Assembly (NCBI RefSeq): GCF_016756595.1
Contig: NZ_AP023257.1
Span: forward strand, 4,976,001-5,040,000
DNA from: Mesorhizobium sp. L-2-11
GTDB lineage: Bacteria; Pseudomonadota; Alphaproteobacteria; Rhizobiales; Rhizobiaceae
Direction of reading: 5' to 3'
DNA length: 64,000 bases
The stretch's first letter is position 1, and each line of letters begins with the position of its first letter. A model generated the notes under the pieces. It was given only the letters and a program-made list of their open reading frames with translations, had not been told where the DNA came from and ran no database searches. Of the stretch, positions 58,995-64,000 are shown one piece after another. The translations under genes and the position numbers were made by a program.

Positions 58995-60635
58995 ATGGTT
59001 CTACCGGGTCTTGCCCTTCCCGACGACGTTGATGCGCTGAAGGCGATGATCCTTTCCATGGCTCGCGAGCAGGCTGCAAGCGAGGCCCGGATCGCAGTCG
59101 CCGACGCTCGGATCGCAGCATCTGAGGCGGAGGTCGCCCGGCTGAAAGCTGTCGAGAAAAGCGCCAGCGAGCGGATCGCCAATCTCACGTCAATCCTGAA
59201 AGTTTTACAGCGCACGCAACATGGCACGCGTTCCGAGCGGCTACGCCTGGCCATCGACGACGAGCAGGCCTCCTTTGCCTTCGAAGAGGTCGAGACCGGC
59301 CTTTCGGAAATCCGGAGCGAACTCGACCGCGCGGTCGGGAACAAGCCGAAGCGCGCCCCGCGTCCGCGCAAGGGCTTTGCTGCCCACCTCGAACGCATCG
59401 AGGAGGTCGTCGAGCCGGAAATCCCGGCCGACTGCGAGGGGCTTGAAAAGGTTCTGATCGGCGAGGATCGATCCGAGCGGCTGGACGTCGTGCCGCCGAA
59501 GTTCCAGGTCATCGTCACGCGCCGTCCCAAATACGCCTTCCGGGGCCGTGACGGCGTGGTCCAGGCTCTGGCGCCGGCGCACATCATCGAAAGCGGGCTG
59601 CCGACGGAGCGGCTGCTCGCCTATATCGCCGTCTCCAAATACGCCGACGGCCTCCCGCTTTATCGGCAGGAGGCGATCTATCTGCGCGACGGCGTCGAGA
59701 TCAGCCGGTCGTTGATGGCGCAGTGGATGGGGCATCTGGGCTTCGAGCTGCAGATGCTTGCTGATTACATACTGGAGCGCATCAAGGAGGGCGAAAGGGT
59801 CTTCGCCGACGAGACGACCTTGCCCACCCTTGCCCCTGGTTCCGGGAAAACCACGAAAGCCTGGTTGTGGGCCTACGCACGGGATGACCGACCCTATGGC
59901 GGAACCAGTCCGCCAATGGTTGCCTATCGTTTTGAAGACAGCAGAGGTGCGGATTGCGTGGCGCGCCACCTCGCCGGATTCAGCGGTATCCTGCAAGTGG
60001 ATGGCTACTCGGCCTATACCAACCTGGTCAAGGCACGGGCCAAAGCCGGCAGCAATGAAACAATCCGGCTCGCCGGGTGCTGGGCTCACCTGCGGCGCAA
60101 ATTCTACGACCTGCACATCAGCGGGGTCTCGCAGGCCGCGACGGATTCGATCATCGCCATGACCGAATTGTGGAAGGTCGAGGACGAGGTCCGCGGCAAG
60201 GATGCCGGAAGCCGCGCCGCGCTACGTCAGGAAAAGTCCGTGGCCATTGTCGCGAGCCTCTTCGATCTATGGGAAGCGGAACTGGGCAAGGTCTCCGGAA
60301 AATCCAAGACCGCCGAGGCGATCCGCTACGCGCTCACCCGGCGGGAGGCGCTGGAACGCTTTCTGATGGACGGTCGCATCGAAATCGACTCCAATATCGT
60401 CGAGCGTGCAATCAGGCCCCAGACGATCACGCGAAAGAATAGTCTATTCGCCGGCAGCCACGGCGGTGGACGAACCTGGGCGACGGTAGCCACCTTGCTG
60501 CAAACCTGCAAAATGAACAGCGTCGATCCGCTCGACTGGCTCTCGCAGACCTTGACCCGCATCGCTCAAGGCTGGCCGGCATCCGAAATCGAAATGCTCA
60601 TGCCTTGGAACTTTAGGCCTGACGTTATCGGCTGA
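58995..60635 (+). CDS. tnpC: IS66 transposase TnpC
   Basis: A 546-residue transposase from ATG 58995 (MVLPGLALPDDVDALKAMI). It has an N-terminal leucine-zipper-like coiled coil, the basic HGTRSERLRL motif, a zinc-finger-like middle (here with few cysteines) and the DDE domain. The latter has VFADETTLPTLAPGSGKTTKAWLWAYARDD (first Asp), LQVDGYSAYTNLV (second Asp) and GRIEIDSNIVERAIRP (Glu), then KNSLFAGSHGGGRTWATVATLLQTCKMN. All parts are present, so the enzyme should be active. The gene stops 8 bp before the element's end. Confidence 0.95.
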   Translation: MVLPGLALPDDVDALKAMILSMAREQAASEARIAVADARIAASEAEVARLKAVEKSASERIANLTSILKVLQRTQHGTRSERLRLAIDDEQASFAFEEVETGLSEIRSELDRAVGNKPKRAPRPRKGFAAHLERIEEVVEPEIPADCEGLEKVLIGEDRSERLDVVPPKFQVIVTRRPKYAFRGRDGVVQALAPAHIIESGLPTERLLAYIAVSKYADGLPLYRQEAIYLRDGVEISRSLMAQWMGHLGFELQMLADYILERIKEGERVFADETTLPTLAPGSGKTTKAWLWAYARDDRPYGGTSPPMVAYRFEDSRGADCVARHLAGFSGILQVDGYSAYTNLVKARAKAGSNETIRLAGCWAHLRRKFYDLHISGVSQAATDSIIAMTELWKVEDEVRGKDAGSRAALRQEKSVAIVASLFDLWEAELGKVSGKSKTAEAIRYALTRREALERFLMDGRIEIDSNIVERAIRPQTITRKNSLFAGSHGGGRTWATVATLLQTCKMNSVDPLDWLSQTLTRIAQGWPASEIEMLMPWNFRPDVIG

Positions 60636-60643
60636 CCGCTTAC

Positions 60644-60651
60644 AGATGAAC
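60644..60651. repeat. right 8-bp target-site duplication of the IS66 element
   Basis: AGATGAAC, identical to 58106-58113. Confidence 0.93.
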
Positions 60652-60738
60652 GATGATCCGGTGGTGTTCGCGGTGCGGGATCGGGTGAGCCTCGTCACTG
60701 GGCTCCTCTGCGCCTTCATCGTTATGGCGAGCATGTGA
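60646..60738 (+). pseudogene. displaced 3' end of the UbiA-type gene
   Basis: Joining the sequence before and after the IS66 element, and dropping one duplication copy, restores a continuous frame: GEMN followed by DDPVVFAVRDRVSLVTG and a final hydrophobic helix ending VMASM, stop at 60736-60738. This is the C-terminus expected for DPPR synthases. The short frame from ATG 60646 is not an independent gene. Confidence 0.88.
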
Positions 60739-60748
60739 GGTAGGCGGC

Positions 60749-61099
60749 GTGCGCTTCGTCCAAACCGACGTCACCAACCGGACCGCGGTCGCCGCGGTCG
60801 GCATCAAGGCTGACGACCTCATCCGCCATGCCGGCTCGAAGTCGCTGCTGATCCCGACGCCGGCCTGGGCGGTGAAGCGCACGCTCGACCTGCTCGATCT
60901 CCTCAACCTGCCGATCATGGATCCGGAGCAGTATCTCATCGCCGACGATGTCTGCGTGCTCGATGTCTCCAAGGCCGAGCACCAGCTCGGCTGGGTGCCG
61001 CAGTACCTCGACGAGGGCATGCTGATCGCAGCCTACAAGGAATACCGACTGAAGAAAGAGGGGCATACACTGGCCGCCTCTCACGTTCCCTCCGGATAG
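60749..61099 (+). pseudogene. remnant of an NAD-dependent epimerase, probably internally deleted
   Basis: A 116-residue frame from GTG 60749. Residues about 1-15 (RFVQTDVTNRTAVAAV) look like the early 'v.gDi.d..al..a' part of an SDR epimerase. From about residue 22 the sequence is the C-terminal end (LIRHAGSKSLLIPTPAWAVKRTLDLLDLLNLPIMDPEQY, then VLDVSKAEHQLGWVPQYLDEGMLIAAYKEYRLKK), including the 'k.k.LGw.P' signature. The catalytic YxxxK and most of the Rossmann fold are absent. It sits between the broken UbiA gene and the DprE1-like gene, where an intact epimerase is plausible in related clusters. Confidence 0.65.
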
Positions 61100-61110
61100 G
61101 AGAGCCTTTG

Positions 61111-62544
61111 ATGACCGTCATGGCTAGGCCGGCCGAGGTCGGGTCCCGCGCCGTCGTTTCCGCACCCGAGCTCGCGCCGGCGTCGATCGTCAAGCAGAAG
61201 CGTATTTATGGCGCCCGCCCTATGATGCTCTCGGGCTGGGGACGGTTTCCGCGCGTGTCCTGCCGTGTCCTCGAGGCGCGCGGCGAGGAAGAAGTGATTG
61301 CAATCATTGCGGAAAACCGCAGCTTGATCGCCCGCGGGGCCGGCCGCTCCTACGGCGATGCCGCCCTGAATCGGGGTGCGACCCTCGTTATGACCGCCTC
61401 GAACCACATCCTCGATTTCAATTCCGGGAGCGGGCTTCTGACCTGCGAGGCCGGGGTGACTCTCGCCGAGATCGCGGACATTTTCGTCCCGCGGGGCTGG
61501 TTTCCAATGGTCACGCCGGGCACCAAGTTCGTCACAGTGGGCGGGGCGATCGCGTCCGACGTGCACGGGAAGAACCATCACCGGGACGGGTGCTTCGGGG
61601 CCAACCTGGCGTATCTAGACCTCGCGCTGGCGGATGGTCGCATCCTTCGCTGCTCGCCGACGGAGAATGCCGACCTGTTCCGAGCGACCCAGGGCGGCAT
61701 GGGTCTCACCGGTGTCATCCTGCGGGCGGCCTTCCCGCTCCGGGCCATCGAGACGGACCTCGTCCGGCAGGAGACGATCCGGGCGGAGAACCTCGCCGAG
61801 AGCATGGCCCGGCTCAAGGAGGCCTCCATCGCCAACTATTCTGTGGCCTGGATCGATTGCCTGGCCCGGGGCGGCCGCCTCGGCCGGTCCCTGGTCTATC
61901 GGGGAGAACACGTCGCCCTCGATGATCTGCCAAAGGAGCGCAAGGGCCGGCCCTACCTCCCCCGCGGTGGGCGGATGCGCTCGGTCCCCTTCGACTTTCC
62001 GGGCGCCACATTGAACCGCTTCACCGTGGCCGCCTTCAACGAGCTCTATTACGCCCGCGGGCGCCCAGGCACCGCGCTGGTTCCCCTGGATCCGTACTTC
62101 TATCCCCTCGATGCTATTGCGCATTGGAACCGCATCTATGGCCGCGCTGGTTTCGTGCAGCACCAAAGCGTGCTGCCCGAGGAGGCGAGCCGGCACGGGG
62201 TCGAGACGATGCTCTCGCTGATCTCCGCCCGGCACGCCGGGTCGTTGCTGGCGGTGCTCAAGCTGTGCGGTGCCGAGGGCGCAGGCCCGCTCTCGTTTCC
62301 GATGAGGGGCTTCACCCTGGCCCTCGACTTCCCCGGCACGACCGCCAATCTCAGCCTCCTGCTTGAGCTCGATGCCATCGTGGCCGACCATGGCGGGCGG
62401 CTCTATCTCGCCAAGGACGCCCGCGCGGGCATCGCCGTGATGGAAAGGGGCTATCCGCGCCTGCGGGACTTCGCGCGCCTGCGCGACCGCTTCGATCCCA
62501 AACGCCACTTTGCGTCCGTCCAGTCGGAAAGGCTCGGGCTTTGA
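61111..62544 (+). CDS. dprE1: DprE1-like FAD-dependent decaprenylphosphoryl-ribose 2'-oxidase
   Basis: A 477-residue flavoprotein from ATG 61111. It has the FAD-binding PP-loop RGAGRSYGDAALN (near residue 70-82), the HGKNHHRDGCFG segment characteristic of DprE1, and the C-terminal PLSFPMRGFTLALDFP, then GGRLYLAKDARA with the active-site Lys (Lys418 in Mycobacterium). The enzyme oxidises the 2'-hydroxyl of decaprenylphosphoryl-ribose. Ala404 stands at the place of mycobacterial Cys387. It is coupled to the SDR that follows (TTGA overlap). Homologues in Azorhizobium were tied to arabinosylation of Nod factors. The polyprenol length here is unknown. Confidence 0.88.
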   Translation: MTVMARPAEVGSRAVVSAPELAPASIVKQKRIYGARPMMLSGWGRFPRVSCRVLEARGEEEVIAIIAENRSLIARGAGRSYGDAALNRGATLVMTASNHILDFNSGSGLLTCEAGVTLAEIADIFVPRGWFPMVTPGTKFVTVGGAIASDVHGKNHHRDGCFGANLAYLDLALADGRILRCSPTENADLFRATQGGMGLTGVILRAAFPLRAIETDLVRQETIRAENLAESMARLKEASIANYSVAWIDCLARGGRLGRSLVYRGEHVALDDLPKERKGRPYLPRGGRMRSVPFDFPGATLNRFTVAAFNELYYARGRPGTALVPLDPYFYPLDAIAHWNRIYGRAGFVQHQSVLPEEASRHGVETMLSLISARHAGSLLAVLKLCGAEGAGPLSFPMRGFTLALDFPGTTANLSLLLELDAIVADHGGRLYLAKDARAGIAVMERGYPRLRDFARLRDRFDPKRHFASVQSERLGL

Positions 62545-63284
62545 CCGCGATCCTGTCACCGGTCCTGATCATCGGCGCCTCGTCGGATATCGGCCGCGCC
62601 CTCGCGCATGAATATGCGCGCCGGGGCGCCTCCCTCGTGCTGGCGGCCCGTCGCGTGGAGCGGCTCGACCCCGATCTTCGCGACCTCCTGCATCGGCACG
62701 GGGCCACGGCCCGGGCGGTCGAGCTCGACATCCTTGACCGCGCCGAGCGCGAGGCGTTTCTGGCGGGGCTCAACGAGGTACCCGGCACGGTGGTTTCGGT
62801 GGTCGGCCTGCTGGGCGACCAGAAGGCGGCCGAGGCCGATCTCGAGGCCGCGCGGAGGATCATGGAGACCAACTATGTCGCTCCGGCGCTACTCCTCTCG
62901 GCTCTGGCGAACCGCATGTCCGAGCGAGGCGCGGGAACGATCATCGGCATCAGTTCGGTGGCCGGCGATCGAGGCCGGGCGACGAACTATGTCTACGGCT
63001 CCGCCAAAGCGGGTTTCACGGCTTTTCTGTCTGGCTTGCGAAACCGGCTCGCCGGGCGCGGCGTGCAGGTGATGACCGTGAAGCCCGGCTTCGTCGCAAC
63101 CCGCATGACACGCGGCCTGAAGCTCTCCAAGGCCCTGACGGCCAGCCCGGATCAGGTTGCCAAGGTTATCGTGGAGGCGCAGCTCGCGGGGCGCACCGTG
63201 ATCTACATCCTCGGGCGCTGGCGTCTCATCATGCTCGTCATCCGCCTCTTGCCGGAGCCGATCTTCATGCGGATGAAGATCTGA
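62541..63284 (+). CDS. dprE2: DprE2-like SDR reductase
   Basis: A 247-residue classical SDR starting at TTG 62541, overlapping the DprE1 stop. It has the Rossmann motif LIIGASSDIGRALAHEYARRGASLVLAARR, the NAG-like region METNYVAPALLLSALANRM, the catalytic Ser in GISSVAGDRG and YVYGSAKAGFTAFLSGLRNRL (YxxxK). The segment VKPGFVATRMTRGLKLSKALTASPDQVAK is typical of DprE2. It reduces the 2'-keto intermediate made by DprE1, completing epimerisation of ribose to arabinose on the lipid carrier. The C-terminus has a hydrophobic stretch (LIMLVIRLLPEPIFMRM) that may touch the membrane. Confidence 0.88.
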   Translation: MTAILSPVLIIGASSDIGRALAHEYARRGASLVLAARRVERLDPDLRDLLHRHGATARAVELDILDRAEREAFLAGLNEVPGTVVSVVGLLGDQKAAEADLEAARRIMETNYVAPALLLSALANRMSERGAGTIIGISSVAGDRGRATNYVYGSAKAGFTAFLSGLRNRLAGRGVQVMTVKPGFVATRMTRGLKLSKALTASPDQVAKVIVEAQLAGRTVIYILGRWRLIMLVIRLLPEPIFMRMKI

Positions 63285-63318
63285 CCGGACCGGGCCTGCG
63301 GTGTTTCGGAGCCGAACG

Positions 63319-64000
63319 ATGGACCAGCTCAATTCCCGGCACGACCGGTGGCTCACCCGCAACCTCTACATGGTGCTACTCGGTCACCTCTTCCTGCTCA
63401 ATCTCTGGATGTTGAGCCGCAATGGCGTCCTGTGGAATCCGCAAACCTACTCGGACGAGGCCGAGCACTATCGCCGCGCCCTTCTGTTCTCGCGCATGGT
63501 GGGGGGAGACATTTCCCTCAACACCATCGGGACTTTTTACGCCGGCGGGATTTGGCCGCCGCTCTACTCCATGACCATCGGGTTCGTGCAGCGCCTGACC
63601 GGGGCCGATCTCGCTGCGTTGCGCGTGTTCAACATGGCGATGGCCTATGCCGGGTTCGCGCTCCTTGCGGCCGCCATCACGGATGCGCGTCTCCGGGCCG
63701 CGAGCGTGATCCTCGCCGTCCTGTTCGTGCTTGGTACCCGAAACTACTTCCAGATTCGGCCCGAGAACCTTGCCATCCTGCTCATCGCCGCCCTGATCTT
63801 CCTAATAATGCGCAAGGGCCTGTTCTCGGCCGATGAAGGGAACGCCCGCTGGCGGCGCGCTTACGGGACGACCGGAATCCTCGCAGCGCTCATCTGCCTG
63901 ACCCACGCGGTTTTCCTCCTCGCCGCGCTTTACCTTTCGGTGCTCGCCTGCCTGAGTCGGCGCGCCCGCGCGATGTTCTTGATCGGCTTCCTCGCAATAG
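63319..64000 (+). CDS. multi-pass membrane protein, probable GT-C glycosyltransferase (cut by window end)
   Basis: ATG 63319 has CGGAG at 63307-63311. The frame is open to the window end (227 codons). The sequence starts MDQLNSRHDRWLTRNLYMVLLGHLFLLNLWMLS, then an extracytoplasmic segment with YSDEAEHYRRALLFSRMVGGD and GTFYAGGIWPPLYSMTIGFVQRLTG, and further helices (VFNMAMAYAGFALLAAAIT, VILAVLFVLGTRNYFQIRPENLAILLIAALIFLIM). An acidic motif (DE-A-H) in the first outer loop and many helices fit GT-C enzymes such as ArnT or Dol-P-mannosyltransferase relatives, which use polyprenyl-phosphate sugars. Its place after dprE1/dprE2 suggests it uses the arabinosyl donor. That is inference. Confidence 0.72.
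   Translation, partial: MDQLNSRHDRWLTRNLYMVLLGHLFLLNLWMLSRNGVLWNPQTYSDEAEHYRRALLFSRMVGGDISLNTIGTFYAGGIWPPLYSMTIGFVQRLTGADLAALRVFNMAMAYAGFALLAAAITDARLRAASVILAVLFVLGTRNYFQIRPENLAILLIAALIFLIMRKGLFSADEGNARWRRAYGTTGILAALICLTHAVFLLAALYLSVLACLSRRARAMFLIGFLAI

Larger units (their letters stand above)
58114..60643 (+). mobile_element. complete IS66-family insertion sequence (2530 bp)
   Basis: The element begins GTAAGCGCGTAGGCG and ends ...GACCGCTTAC, so both ends read GTAAGCG inward, as in the IS66 family. It carries the three standard genes tnpA, tnpB and tnpC in order and is flanked by perfect AGATGAAC duplications. All three genes look intact, so it is probably a recent, still mobile insertion. 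It splits the UbiA-type gene. Confidence 0.95.

Noticed and set aside
1..64000. tRNA, rRNA or CRISPR arrays
   Set aside because: No cloverleaf-like segment with a GGTTCGAAT-type T-arm in context and no regularly spaced short repeats between unique spacers were seen. The only tandem repeats lie within coding genes.

Overview
The window is a GC-rich alphaproteobacterial chromosome segment, most likely from Mesorhizobium or a close relative. The evidence is the rhizobial gene set: an Rhc-type type III secretion system (T3SS) with a split secretin and nolB/T/U/V homologues, a DUF982 protein, a PrtDE-type type I exporter, and Mesorhizobium-style palindromic intergenic repeats. I had no database, so family names rest on motifs and remembered family features.

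Layout. Positions 1-9200 carry small stress and housekeeping genes: a DUF892 ferritin-like protein, DUF3182, a metallophosphoesterase, a Phd-type toxin-antitoxin pair with a clear promoter/operator, an unusual epimerase-SPW-VKOR membrane fusion, a small alpha/beta hydrolase, and a composite palindromic repeat. Positions 9255-13800 hold a type I secretion ABC transporter and adaptor with an RTX-bearing GH16 glucanase as probable cargo. Positions 14067-46356 are a T3SS locus. A minus-strand operon (rhcC1, nolB, sctJ, sctK, sctL, sctN, sctO, sctQ, sctR, sctS, sctT) is followed by an L,D-transpeptidase, a LysR regulator, a 3968-residue multidomain protein and a MurR/RpiR regulator. A plus-strand operon follows (small protein, sctD, two small genes, sctV, rhcC2, CpaD-like lipoprotein), then a TadD-like lipoprotein and sctU.

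The most striking item is the 3968-residue protein at 25069-36975. It combines LysM and SH3-like cell-wall modules, an HExxH zincin motif, a cholera/pertussis-toxin-like ADP-ribosyltransferase domain, about 29 tandem octapeptide repeats and a set of ~105-residue helical repeats. It looks like a secreted toxin or effector embedded in the T3SS locus. A near-identical 21-bp element (18 of 21 matches) lies about 90 bp upstream of the start codons of both T3SS operons and is a candidate regulatory box.

Positions 46422-54810 hold SGNH hydrolases, a membrane protein, an RTX-SGNH protein whose gene sits exactly between two truncated genes (GMC oxidoreductase and streptogramin-lyase-like), and a Crp-family regulator in a locally AT-richer stretch. 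Positions 55113-64000 are a surface-glycan region: a polyprenyl glycosylphosphotransferase, then a decaprenyl-phosphoryl-arabinose-type pathway (UbiA-family phosphoribosyltransferase, DprE1-like, DprE2-like, membrane glycosyltransferase). The first pathway gene is interrupted near its 3' end by a complete IS66-family element with a perfect 8-bp target duplication.
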